Shown here in pieces: positions 1 through 6,674 of a DNA stretch of 9,919 bases (position 1 is its first letter; every line of letters starts with the position of its first letter). The DNA is taken from the NCBI GenBank assembly GCA_934167685.1, contig CAKPLQ010000045.1, forward strand, positions 1 to 9,919, given 5' to 3'. Below the pieces are notes generated by a model, which was not told where the DNA came from, searched no databases, and saw only the letters and a list, made by a program, of their open reading frames with translations. The position numbers and the translations under genes are program-made. This DNA comes from an uncultured Clostridia bacterium. Lineage in GTDB: Bacteria > Bacillota > Clostridia > TANB77 > CAG-508.

Positions 1-1299
1 ATTTTATATTATTGGATGCTAAGAATTGTATATCTAATAACTGGTGGTTCGATAATGGCATATAGAATATTTTCTGTTATTCCAATAGCTTTAATGATTG
101 TGTTAGGATATACACATATAAGAAAAGATTTTGGAGAAAAAACAGGTTTTATATTTTCGTTTTTAGCAGCATTTTTGCCAGAGATGGCTCAATATGCAAT
201 AGAAATAAGAATGTATTCTTGGGCAATATTAGCGGTAACAATTTTAGCGATTTATGCATATAGACTTACCGAAGAAGATAATACAAAAAATTGGATAATA
301 TTTGGATTGGCAAGTTTAGCAAGTATATATTTACATTATTATGGATTAATGGCAGCAGGATTGATAAATGTATTTTTGTTAATTTACTTAATAGTAAAGA
401 AAAGAAAAAAAGGTATAATATTTATAGTATCATTTGGAGTTATACAAGGATTAGCATATCTTCCTTGGTTAGTAAACTTTGTTACACAGTTAAGTAATGT
501 TTCTGGAGGATTTTGGATTGGATTTTCATTTCCAAAAACACCAATGGAATTGTTAAGCTCACAATTAGCTGGATATGTAAAAACATCAGATTATACAGGT
601 TTATTGGTACCAACAGTACTTGCATTAGAGTTATATGCATATATGATTTATAAAACATATAAATATGCAAAGGCAAAGGAAAATCTTAATGCATTTAAAT
701 GGTCTGTAATAGTGTATTTTGCAGTAATACTTGCAGCAATAATAATTACAGCATTAATGAAAACATCAATATTGTATTATAGATATTTATTTGTAATAAC
801 TGGTTTATACATATTTGCAGTAAGTTTTGTTTTAGGAAAAGAACAGAACAAGATAGAAATAATTTCAATACTTTCAGTAATTGCAATATTAGGAGTATAC
901 AATAATATAATTATGATGAAAGATAATTATGATTATTCAAATCAAGAACCAATAAAATATCTTAATGAAAATGTGCAAGATGGGGATACGATAGCATTTT
1001 CTAATTTAGGAGGAGGGTTTGTTGCAGCAATTCATTTTGTTGATAATCAAGTTTACTTCTATAATCCAGAAAATTGGGGAGTAGAAGAAGCGTATAAAGC
1101 GTTTGGCCCTAATTATGAAACATGTGTTACAGAAAATTTTGTTGATAATTGCTCAAATAGAGTTTGGGTTATTGATGACCCTAATGGTTCATTCTATGAG
1201 GATGTATTTGAGAGTAAAGAATATAATAAAGTTTCTGAAAAAGAGTTTTTTACAAAATATCATGACTATAGTTATAAAATAATTTTGTTAGAAAAATAA
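1..1299 (+). CDS. Polytopic membrane glycosyltransferase, GT39/ArnT-like (5'-partial)
   Basis: The frame is open from the first base of the window, so the gene starts upstream. The ATG at 16 is probably internal: the residues before and at it (ILYYWMLRIV) fit the 'HPPLYYxxL' loop of GT39-like membrane glycosyltransferases, which lies well inside those proteins. About 9 hydrophobic segments follow. An EIRMYS motif near codon 70 matches the 'xxEARMYS' loop of the family. A hydrophilic extracytoplasmic C-terminal domain of roughly 115 residues ends the protein. Family members transfer a sugar from a polyprenyl-phosphate donor to a lipid, protein or cell-wall acceptor outside the membrane; the substrate here cannot be told. 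The catalytic acidic pair normally sits in the missing N-terminal loop. A strong hairpin terminator follows the stop, so this is the last gene of its transcript. Confidence 0.75.
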   Translation: MLYYWMLRIVYLITGGSIMAYRIFSVIPIALMIVLGYTHIRKDFGEKTGFIFSFLAAFLPEMAQYAIEIRMYSWAILAVTILAIYAYRLTEEDNTKNWIIFGLASLASIYLHYYGLMAAGLINVFLLIYLIVKKRKKGIIFIVSFGVIQGLAYLPWLVNFVTQLSNVSGGFWIGFSFPKTPMELLSSQLAGYVKTSDYTGLLVPTVLALELYAYMIYKTYKYAKAKENLNAFKWSVIVYFAVILAAIIITALMKTSILYYRYLFVITGLYIFAVSFVLGKEQNKIEIISILSVIAILGVYNNIIMMKDNYDYSNQEPIKYLNENVQDGDTIAFSNLGGGFVAAIHFVDNQVYFYNPENWGVEEAYKAFGPNYETCVTENFVDNCSNRVWVIDDPNGSFYEDVFESKEYNKVSEKEFFTKYHDYSYKIILLEK

Positions 1300-1304
1300 A
1301 AAAG

Positions 1305-1343
1305 AGTCACTTAAGTACATAATGTGCTTTTAAGTGACTTTTT
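1305..1343 (+). terminator. Rho-independent terminator after the glycosyltransferase
   Basis: AGTCACTTAA pairs with TTAAGTGACT. An inner GTACA/TGTGC helix closes on a short TAA loop, with a small TT bulge between the two helices. A T run follows. It begins a few bases after the stop codon. Confidence 0.85.
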
Positions 1344-1368
1344 AATTAAATCCTTTTTGTAGACAATA

Positions 1369-1400
1369 AAAAAAGTGGCTTCGTTCGAAAGCCATTTTTT
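1369..1400 (-). terminator. Terminator downstream of rpmE, probably bidirectional
   Basis: On the minus strand TGGCTT and AAGCCA enclose a TCGAACG loop and are followed by C and seven T. The plus strand also has a T run on its 3' side, so the hairpin can stop transcription from both directions. It abuts the rpmE stop codon (1400-1402). Confidence 0.85.
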
Positions 1401-1600
1401 TATGCAATACCGTATTTTTCTTTAAATCTAGCAGCTCTACCACCTTTAGTATCTAATCTTAAGTTACCTGTCCAATATGGATGACATTTAGAGCAAACAT
1501 CTACTTTTAAATCTTTTTTTGTTGAACCAACTTCTAATACATTACCACATGCGCATGTAATTGTTGTTTGGTTATATGTTGGATGTAAACCTTCTTTCAT
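1400..1600 (-). CDS. rpmE: 50S ribosomal protein L31, zinc-binding type
   Basis: This 66-residue protein is a typical full-length bacterial L31, part of the central protuberance of the large ribosomal subunit. It starts MKEGLHPTY, as the family does. Four zinc ligands are visible as CxC (C16, C18) and CxxC (C36, C39), followed by HPYWTG and the basic RAARFKEKYG tail. Keeping all four cysteines makes it the zinc (C+) form, whereas the cysteine-less paralogue (YtiA type) is the one made in zinc starvation. The start is supported by AGAGGTG about 7 bases upstream. It lies 31 bp behind a small membrane-protein gene on the same strand, and no promoter is obvious in that gap, so the two are probably co-transcribed. 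Confidence 0.97.
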   Translation of the reverse strand: MKEGLHPTYNQTTITCACGNVLEVGSTKKDLKVDVCSKCHPYWTGNLRLDTKGGRAARFKEKYGIA

Positions 1601-1631
1601 GTAAATTCACCTCTTTCCGGATATAAGTATA

Positions 1632-1808
1632 TTAATTATTTTTGTTATCTTCGTCTAAATTTTTATTTTTTTCTTGATTTACATATGTTGCTGAAGTTTC
1701 AAGTTCGCTTTTTAATGACATTTTATGTATGAACTTAGTCATAATATTAAATATACAAGCAACTATTAAAATAAATAAACCTATTTTTTTCCAATACTTA
1801 GCTAACAT
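1632..1808 (-). CDS. Small single-pass membrane protein of unknown function (58 aa)
   Basis: I do not recognise the family. The ATG at 1808 is chosen because AAAGGAG sits 6-7 bases before it; a longer reading from 1841 would place that ribosome binding site inside the gene and its start on the -10 box. The protein has a short basic N terminus (MLAKYWKK), one hydrophobic helix of about 18 residues (IGLFILIVACIFNIMTKF) and a charged, Asn-rich tail ending LDEDNKNN. A good sigma-A-like promoter lies just upstream at 1841-1870. The gene is first of a likely two-gene transcript with rpmE. Whether the pairing is conserved or functional cannot be judged here. Confidence 0.65.
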   Translation of the reverse strand: MLAKYWKKIGLFILIVACIFNIMTKFIHKMSLKSELETSATYVNQEKNKNLDEDNKNN

Positions 1809-1840
1809 AATAATCTCCTTTAAAAATTTATACACAAACA

Positions 1841-1870
1841 ATTATACTATATTTGTTATTAATTTGTCAA
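1841..1870 (-). promoter_or_regulatory. Sigma-A-type promoter for the small membrane protein and rpmE
   Basis: On the minus strand a perfect TTGACA (1865-1870) is followed by 18 bases and a perfect TATAAT (1841-1846). The predicted transcript start is about 25 bases before the ATG at 1808. Confidence 0.8.
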
Positions 1871-1926
1871 TAATATTTGATATTTTGGGATAAAATAATT
1901 TAAAAGCAAGAAAGGATGATTGAATA

Positions 1927-2637
1927 ATGAAAAAAACAATTATAATAATCGTTGCAATTGCATTAGTAATCGGAGGTGGAGTATGGTGGTGGAATGCTTC
2001 TAATAATACGAATAATATGAAGGTTAGCGAAAAAAATAATAATGAGACAAATTACCAAGCTGAAAGAAGTAGTACGAATCAAAATGTAAATATTGTAAGT
2101 AATAATACTAACAATGAAACGAATAGTAATACGAATAATGCAGGAGCAACAAACACTAATACATCAAATGCTTCTAGTACTGCAAATCCACAAAAAGAAA
2201 TAGCAAATTTTACAACCAAAATTTATAGCAAAGAAGTGGAAAGACAAAATAATATATCAATAACATGTAAAAAACTATCAGAAAAAAAGGTTGAGCCAGG
2301 AGAGACTTTTTCATTTTGTAATACTGTAGGAAAGGCAACAACCGCAAAAGGGTATCAAGAAGCGGACATATATGTTGATGGAAAAAAGAAAAAAGGACTT
2401 GGTGGAGGAAATTGCCAAGTAAGCACAACATTATATAATGCTGTTTTAAAAGTACCAGGATTAGATGTTGTAGAAAGGCATCAACATAGTAATCATGTAC
2501 CATATATTCAAGATGGAAAAGATGCTGCGGTTGCTTATGGTAGTTATGATTTTAAATTTAAGAATAATACAGGTAAAACCATAAAAATTGTTATGGAGAA
2601 TACAGCACAAAATATAACTGCTAGAATTTATGGTTAA
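1927..2637 (+). CDS. Membrane-anchored VanW-domain protein
   Basis: This 236-residue protein begins with a basic MKK and a hydrophobic stretch to about residue 20, a signal peptide or N-terminal anchor. A low-complexity Asn/Thr/Ser-rich segment (about 26-90) then acts as a spacer, and a VanW domain fills the rest. The diagnostic core GGGNCQVSTTLYNA lies at about residues 159-172, preceded by VEPGETFSFC and followed by the ERHQHSNHVPY and DFKFKNN segments. VanW is named from vancomycin-resistance clusters, but most family members lie outside them, and no other van gene is present here; the molecular function is not established. AAAGGATG about 10 bases before the ATG supports the start. The gene converges on ylbJ, and its last 17 bp overlap that gene's 3' end. 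Confidence 0.88.
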   Translation: MKKTIIIIVAIALVIGGGVWWWNASNNTNNMKVSEKNNNETNYQAERSSTNQNVNIVSNNTNNETNSNTNNAGATNTNTSNASSTANPQKEIANFTTKIYSKEVERQNNISITCKKLSEKKVEPGETFSFCNTVGKATTAKGYQEADIYVDGKKKKGLGGGNCQVSTTLYNAVLKVPGLDVVERHQHSNHVPYIQDGKDAAVAYGSYDFKFKNNTGKTIKIVMENTAQNITARIYG

Positions 2638-3724
2638 AAACGGTCAAAAGGTCAAAAAGGCATATTGACCGTTTTATCCGTAAATCGAAATTAAAAACAA
2701 TAAAACTTTTTATAAGTAAAAAAGTATACAAAGCAGAAATGCAAGCATGCAATAATTTTCCTAATATATATGGTTTTATGGACAAATCTGTTTTGGCAAT
2801 AGTGCTCCAAACCTGAAGTAAAACAGATAAACCACCAAGACCCAGAAGAAAAGATGCCAAAATAATATTATAGGATAGGTGTTTTTCTGGAATATTGCAA
2901 ATAACATTAAGTCCATTTGTTAATTCTAAAATGCCAGAGATTAGACCTGTTACAAATTTATCTGGAATATGTAGAAAATTAAATATAGGATTTAATAAAT
3001 TAGTTAATACATTTAAGAGATGACTATTTTGCAAAATAGAAATTATAACAGAAAATAGAACTACAAATCCACCAATTAATAAAATAGTATTAATAGAATT
3101 ACTAATACTGTTTCCAATTATTCCGCCTAAATTTGATAGAGAAATATTATCATCAGATGTTTTATAAGAAGTATTGATTGGTGATTGTTTTATATTGTAC
3201 CTCCAAAATCTAAAAATAATTCCTACAGTAATAGATGCTAGCAAATGACTAATTAATAATAAAACACCAATTGTAGAATTACCAAACATTGAAATGCCTA
3301 CAGTTCCTAAAATAAATAAAGGACCAGAGTTATTAGTAAAACTTAAAAGACGTTCACATTCTTCTTTTGAACAAATATTATTTAATCGAAAATTTGCAGC
3401 GATTTTTGCGCCAGTAGGATATCCACTAATTATTCCCATGATAAGAGCAAAACTTCCTTCGCCTTTAATATTGAAGATTGGTTTCATAAATCTATTTAAA
3501 ATTTTCCCTAAATAATACGTGAAATTTGTATGGCTAAGTAATTCTGTAGCAACAAAGAATGGAAATAATGTAGGGACTATAGAATTTGCCCACAATAACA
3601 AGCCATTTTTTGTTGCATATAGATTAGTATTAGAAAATATTACTAGACATATAGTAAATAAAATTAGAATAAAAGGTAATATAAGTTGTTTTAATTTCAA
3701 TATATAAAAATGATTTTTTCTCAT
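2621..3724 (-). CDS. ylbJ: Sporulation integral membrane protein YlbJ (SpoVV family)
   Basis: This 367-residue polytopic protein has about eight membrane segments and nucleoside-recognition (Gate)-domain character. Family signatures are the LWANSIVPTLFPFFVATELL segment, the GYPTGAKIAA loop and SFTNNSGPLFILG. In Bacillus subtilis YlbJ, also called SpoVV, is made in the mother cell under sigma-E and is needed to move dipicolinic acid toward the forespore, giving spore heat resistance; that role is carried over by family. GAGGTG about 5 bases before the ATG supports the start. No clear sigma-A promoter precedes it, as expected for a sporulation gene. A CATATATT element 20-30 bases upstream is only vaguely sigma-E-like. 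The last ~15 codons run through the shared hairpin into the neighbouring gene and look like an unconserved tail. Confidence 0.9.
   Translation of the reverse strand: MRKNHFYILKLKQLILPFILILFTICLVIFSNTNLYATKNGLLLWANSIVPTLFPFFVATELLSHTNFTYYLGKILNRFMKPIFNIKGEGSFALIMGIISGYPTGAKIAANFRLNNICSKEECERLLSFTNNSGPLFILGTVGISMFGNSTIGVLLLISHLLASITVGIIFRFWRYNIKQSPINTSYKTSDDNISLSNLGGIIGNSISNSINTILLIGGFVVLFSVIISILQNSHLLNVLTNLLNPIFNFLHIPDKFVTGLISGILELTNGLNVICNIPEKHLSYNIILASFLLGLGGLSVLLQVWSTIAKTDLSIKPYILGKLLHACISALYTFLLIKSFIVFNFDLRIKRSICLFDLLTVFNHKF
2637..2675. terminator. Shared hairpin between the VanW-protein gene and ylbJ
   Basis: AAAACGGTCAA (2637-2647) pairs with TTGACCGTTTT (2665-2675). The inner GGTCAA at about 2650-2655 could pair in competition. 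There are four T on the plus side and five on the minus side, so it is a moderate terminator that could serve both convergent genes. For the minus strand it lies before the ylbJ stop codon. Confidence 0.65.
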
Positions 3725-3814
3725 ACTTCACCTCAATTAAATATATGTTTTACAAGCTATAAATAGTATATAAAAATTTTAAAAAAAAAATACAAAAAAA
3801 TGTTCGAAAAACTA

Positions 3815-3843
3815 TTGACAAAATTCAAAATAAGATATAGAAT
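3815..3843 (+). promoter_or_regulatory. Sigma-A-type promoter for the YgjP-like metallohydrolase gene
   Basis: A perfect TTGACA (3815-3820), a 17-base spacer and TAGAAT (3838-3843). The predicted leader before the ATG at 3894 is about 45 bases. Confidence 0.78.
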
Positions 3844-3893
3844 ATAAGCAATAAAAGCGAACAGTAATTCGGTAGTGAAAAGGAGAAAAAAAG

Positions 3894-4577
3894 ATGAGTA
3901 TATTTGGAAGAAAAGATAGTGTGATAACATATACAGTTAATAAGGCAGTAAATACAAATATGTATATAACAGTTCAAAATGGAGAAGTAGTGGTAAATGC
4001 ACCATGGTATTTTACATCAAATAAAATTCAACAAATAGTACAAGAAAAGAAAAATTGGATATTAAGCAAAATGCAAGAATACGAAGAGCCTCTTTCAAAT
4101 ATACAATCAGTAAAAATATTCGGAAAAAATTACGATATACAAGTTAATTATGAAAAAATAAAAAATCCAGAATTGAATTTGAAAGAAAATTATAAAATTC
4201 AAATTGTATTACCAATAAAATATAAGAAGATAGGTAATGAACAAGTATTGAAAATGTCAATTGAAAAAATGTATGAACAAATTGCAGAAAACGAAATAGA
4301 AGATATAATGGAGAAAACAAGAAAAATGTTAGGGTTTGCTCCAGAAGATTATGCAATAAAAATAATGAATGGTAAAATTGCTAAATGTGAGGATGGTAAA
4401 ATTACTATAAGCCCAGAATTAATGCAATATAAAAGAGAAACAATCGAATATGTTGTAGCGCATGAATTTTGCCACTTAAAATATAAATCACATGGAAAAA
4501 GATTTTATCAAATAATTGAAAAATATATTCCTGATTATAATAAATATGAAAAAGAAATTTCAGAGTATGAGTACTAA
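3894..4577 (+). CDS. YgjP-type zinc metallohydrolase (DUF45/PF01863)
   Basis: This 227-residue protein has no signal peptide, so it is predicted cytoplasmic. The C-terminal half carries the zinc site: H190-E-F-C-H194, then H200 in SHGKRF. That HExxHx5H arrangement and the tail IIEKYIPDYNKYEKEI are typical of the YgjP/DUF45 group. The N-terminal half includes the PWYFTSNKIQQIVQEKKNWIL segment that usually precedes the catalytic part. The family is annotated as metal-dependent hydrolase or predicted metallopeptidase; the physiological substrate is not firmly known. AAAAGGAG about 8 bases before the ATG supports the start. The gene has its own promoter and a strong terminator at 4624-4654, so it is probably transcribed alone. 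Confidence 0.9.
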   Translation: MSIFGRKDSVITYTVNKAVNTNMYITVQNGEVVVNAPWYFTSNKIQQIVQEKKNWILSKMQEYEEPLSNIQSVKIFGKNYDIQVNYEKIKNPELNLKENYKIQIVLPIKYKKIGNEQVLKMSIEKMYEQIAENEIEDIMEKTRKMLGFAPEDYAIKIMNGKIAKCEDGKITISPELMQYKRETIEYVVAHEFCHLKYKSHGKRFYQIIEKYIPDYNKYEKEISEYEY

Positions 4578-4623
4578 AATAAACTTTACAATAGCTTAAC
4601 CTAACTAATATTTATAAATTCAT

Positions 4624-4654
4624 AAAAATTTGCAGCATTTTGTTGCAAATTTTT
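4624..4654 (+). terminator. Terminator after the YgjP-like gene
   Basis: AAAAATTTGCA (4624-4634) pairs with TGCAAATTTTT (4644-4654), an 11-bp perfect stem with a 9-base loop. The T run is part of the 3' arm. It is symmetrical, so it may act in both directions. Confidence 0.85.
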
Positions 4655-4671
4655 ATTCTATGTGATAAGAT
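4643..4671 (+). promoter_or_regulatory. Promoter for tRNA-Gln, overlapping the upstream terminator
   Basis: TTGCAA (4643-4648), a 17-base spacer and TAAGAT (4666-4671), with TG one base before the -10 (extended -10). The predicted start is about a dozen bases before the tRNA. The -35 box lies in the 3' arm of the terminator hairpin. Confidence 0.55.
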
Positions 4672-4689
4672 AAATTGCAGTAATAATAT

Positions 4690-4764
4690 TGGGGCATCGC
4701 CAAGCGGTAAGGCATCGGACTCTGACTCCGACATTCCTGTGTTCGAATCACAGTGCCCCAGCCA
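4690..4764 (+). tRNA. tRNA-Gln (anticodon CUG)
   Basis: This is a complete cloverleaf. The acceptor TGGGGCA (4690-4696) pairs with TGCCCCA (4754-4760). The anticodon stem TCGGA/TCCGA encloses loop CTCTGAC, with anticodon CTG at 4722-4724. The T arm is CTGTG-TTCGAAT-CACAG. G4761 is the discriminator and CCA is encoded at 4762-4764. U1-A72 and a CUG/UUG anticodon are normal for bacterial tRNA-Gln. Confidence 0.97.
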
Positions 4765-4894
4765 AATTTTCAAAAATATTTTAATTTTTAATTCTTGATA
4801 GTTTTATCTATAAATTTAAATAACAAATAAAAATTTCAATAAAAAATAAGAAATAATTGATTTGATGAATAATGTGAAATTTAAAAAATAAATA

Positions 4895-5165
4895 AGTTTA
4901 TATTGGGGAATAGGACAGGAAATATATAACCAACAACAAGAAAAAGGTTGGGGAAAATCAATTGTTGAAGTAGTATCAAAAGAACTGAAAAAAAGAATTT
5001 CCTGATGTTCATGGTTTTTCTTCAAGGAATTTATGGAGAATGCGTAATTTATATGTAGAATACAAGGATAACAAAATTCTGCCACAATTAGTGGCAGAAA
5101 TAAGCTGGAGTAAGAATGTGGCTATAATGGAGAAATGCAAAGACCAAGAAGGGTTAAAATATTAA
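4895..5165 (+). pseudogene. DUF1016/YhcG-type PDDEXK nuclease fragment, frameshifted
   Basis: Two overlapping frames together spell part of the DUF1016 N-terminal domain. The first, from about 4895, reads YWGIGQEIYNQQQEKGWGK and on to VVSKELKK. At an A7 run (4988-4994) the frame shifts by one and continues EFPDVHGFSSRNLWRMRN, then LPQLVAEISWSKNVAIMEKC, ending with TAA at 5163-5165. Without the shift the first frame stops a few codons later. A TAA at 4889-4891 cuts off anything upstream. Intact YhcG-type proteins run to roughly 340 residues with a C-terminal PDDEXK nuclease domain; that domain is absent here, so this is a relic. The family is often found near restriction-modification and other defence genes. 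It lies directly upstream of the AlbA_2 gene, on the same strand. Confidence 0.8.
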
Positions 5166-5184
5166 TAAATAAAGGAGAGCTTAT

Positions 5185-6525
5185 ATGCAATCAGAAACAA
5201 ATAGAATAGAAAACAAAGAGCAACTAAATGAAGATTTTGAACAAGAAGTTATTGCATTTCTTAATTACAAAGAAGGTGGAATAATTTATGTTGGAATAAA
5301 TAAAAACGGACAAGTTGTTGGAGTTGAAAATACTGACTTAACACAATTACAAATAAAAGACAGAATAAAAAATAATATACAACCTTCAGCTTTAGGATTA
5401 TTTGATGTAACTGTGGAAACAATAGAAAATAAAGAAGTAATAAAAGTTATAATATCAAGTGGAACGGAAAAACCATATTATTTACGAAAAAAAGGAAGAA
5501 CACCAGAAGGATGTTATATTAGAATTGGTAGTAGTAAAGAAAGAATGACCGAGAGAATGATTGAAGAAATGTTTTCCAGACGAATAAAAAATTCTTTAAA
5601 AGAAATAGAGTCTCCTAGACAAGATTTAACATTCAGACAGTTGAAAATTCATTATGAAGGGAATGGAATGATTCTTAATGACAATTTTGCTAGAAATCTA
5701 AATTTATTAACTGATGAAGGAAAATATAATTATAATGCTTATTTACTTGCTGATGAAAATGATATATCAATAAAACTTGTTAAATATTTAGGAACAAGTA
5801 AAATGGAATTAATAGAAAATCAAGAATATGGGTATTGTTGTTTAATAACTGCTACCCAAAGAATTTTAGATAGGCTTACAGCTGAAAATACTGTTTATGC
5901 AAAGATTGAATATAATGGTAGAAAAGAAGTAGAAATGATAGATAGTAAAGCGTTAAAAGAAGCTGTTATAAATGCAATGGTACATAGTGATTATACTTTA
6001 AGCACAACACCAATAATTGAACTTTATTCTGATAGAATTGAAATTACATCAGGAGGAGGACTACCACAAGGCTTATCACAAGAAGAGTTTTTAGAAGGTG
6101 TTACAGCTCCAAGAAATAAAGAACTTATTAGAGTGTTTAAAGATGTGGATTTAATTGAAAATATAGGTTCTGGAGTATTAAGAATATTAGATGTTTATGA
6201 TAAAAGTTGTTTTAAATTTATGGAACACTTTTTAAGAGTTTCTTTTAAATACAAAGAGAATCCTTTTAAATATGATGATACTGCCAAAACAAAAAGCAGT
6301 AAGTTAGGCAGTAAGAAAAGCAGTAAGTTAGCAGTAAGTGAACAACAAATATTAGAACTATGTAAAACAGAAAAATCATTAAAAGAAATTACAGAACATT
6401 TTGGTTACAAAGATGTATATAAATTTAAAAATAATTATATAAATAAGTTATTAGAAGAAAATAAATTAAAAATGACGATTCCAGATAAACCAAAAAGTAG
6501 AAATCAAAAATATATTATTAGATAA
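5185..6525 (+). CDS. AlbA_2 (Schlafen-type) / HATPase_c_4 / winged-helix protein
   Basis: This 446-residue protein has the architecture often mislabelled 'RecG-like'. The AlbA_2 putative nucleic-acid-binding domain covers about 5-115, with EQEVIAFLNYKEGGIIYVGI at its core. A linking region follows. The GHKL-type ATPase module spans about 250-345: N box E259-xxx-N263-A-xx-H267-x-D269, then D283RIEI, GGGLPQGL (290-297), APRNK and ENIGSGVLRI (325-334). After a Lys/Ser linker (370-382) comes a winged helix (about 386-446) ending LKMTIPDKPKSRNQKYI, a common tail in this family. Members are thought to be regulatory or defence-related ATP-dependent nucleic-acid-binding proteins, but function is not established. 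AAAGGAG about 8 bases before the ATG supports the start. It is 32 bp upstream of the next small gene and probably co-transcribed with it. Confidence 0.88.
   Translation: MQSETNRIENKEQLNEDFEQEVIAFLNYKEGGIIYVGINKNGQVVGVENTDLTQLQIKDRIKNNIQPSALGLFDVTVETIENKEVIKVIISSGTEKPYYLRKKGRTPEGCYIRIGSSKERMTERMIEEMFSRRIKNSLKEIESPRQDLTFRQLKIHYEGNGMILNDNFARNLNLLTDEGKYNYNAYLLADENDISIKLVKYLGTSKMELIENQEYGYCCLITATQRILDRLTAENTVYAKIEYNGRKEVEMIDSKALKEAVINAMVHSDYTLSTTPIIELYSDRIEITSGGGLPQGLSQEEFLEGVTAPRNKELIRVFKDVDLIENIGSGVLRILDVYDKSCFKFMEHFLRVSFKYKENPFKYDDTAKTKSSKLGSKKSSKLAVSEQQILELCKTEKSLKEITEHFGYKDVYKFKNNYINKLLEENKLKMTIPDKPKSRNQKYIIR
6292..6338 (+). repeat. Imperfect 24/23-bp tandem repeat in the AlbA_2 gene linker
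   Basis: AAAAGCAGTAAGTTAGGCAG plus TAAG (6292-6315) is repeated at 6316-6338 with one G missing. It encodes KSSKLGSK followed by KSSKLAVS. The winged-helix frame after it matches the family, so the gene is intact. Confidence 0.75.
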
Positions 6526-6557
6526 AAGAATTGTAAGAATAAAAGGAGTATAAAAGT

Positions 6558-6674
6558 ATGGATTTAAATAAAGAAATTGAAGAAATCAAAAATAGAAATA
6601 AAAGTGTGGAATTAGATAAAAAGTGGGAAACCAGTTGGACTAGAAAAATATGGGAGAAAAAATATGATAGATGA
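6558..6674 (+). CDS. 38-aa small protein, probable truncated remnant
   Basis: The ATG at 6558 is preceded by AAGGAG with good spacing. The frame reads MDLNKEIEEIKNRNKSVELD and then KKWETSWTRKIWEKKYDR, stopping at 6672-6674. From memory, the RNxxVExDKxWETSxTR pattern resembles the N-terminal cytoplasmic part of short proteins (about 70-85 residues) that continue into membrane helices; here the sequence stops where the first helix would begin. It is therefore probably a 5' remnant, possibly still translated. Its last 11 bp overlap the start of the HD-domain gene, whose ribosome binding site (TGGGAG) lies inside it, so it may now serve translational coupling. The family resemblance is unverified. 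Confidence 0.55.
   Translation: MDLNKEIEEIKNRNKSVELDKKWETSWTRKIWEKKYDR

Noticed and set aside
1864..1896. TTGTCA and TAAAAT as a promoter for the VanW-protein gene
   Set aside because: The spacing is 21 bases, too long for a normal sigma-A promoter, and TTGATA at 1877 is too close to the same -10. The real promoter is unclear.
2210..2503. A 97-codon minus-strand open frame inside the VanW-protein gene
   Set aside because: It is antisense to the conserved VanW domain; the plus-strand frame carries the recognisable motif.
3294..3707. Two plus-strand open frames opposite ylbJ
   Set aside because: They mirror the conserved YlbJ membrane segments; the minus strand has the family match and the ribosome binding site.
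4795..4822. TTGATA with a TAAATA-like -10 as promoter for the relic and AlbA_2 gene
   Set aside because: The -10 is a poor match in a very AT-rich stretch where such matches are frequent.
4816..5085. An 89-codon minus-strand open frame
   Set aside because: It lies antisense to the DUF1016 relic, has a low-complexity Phe/Ile/Leu composition and no convincing ribosome binding site.
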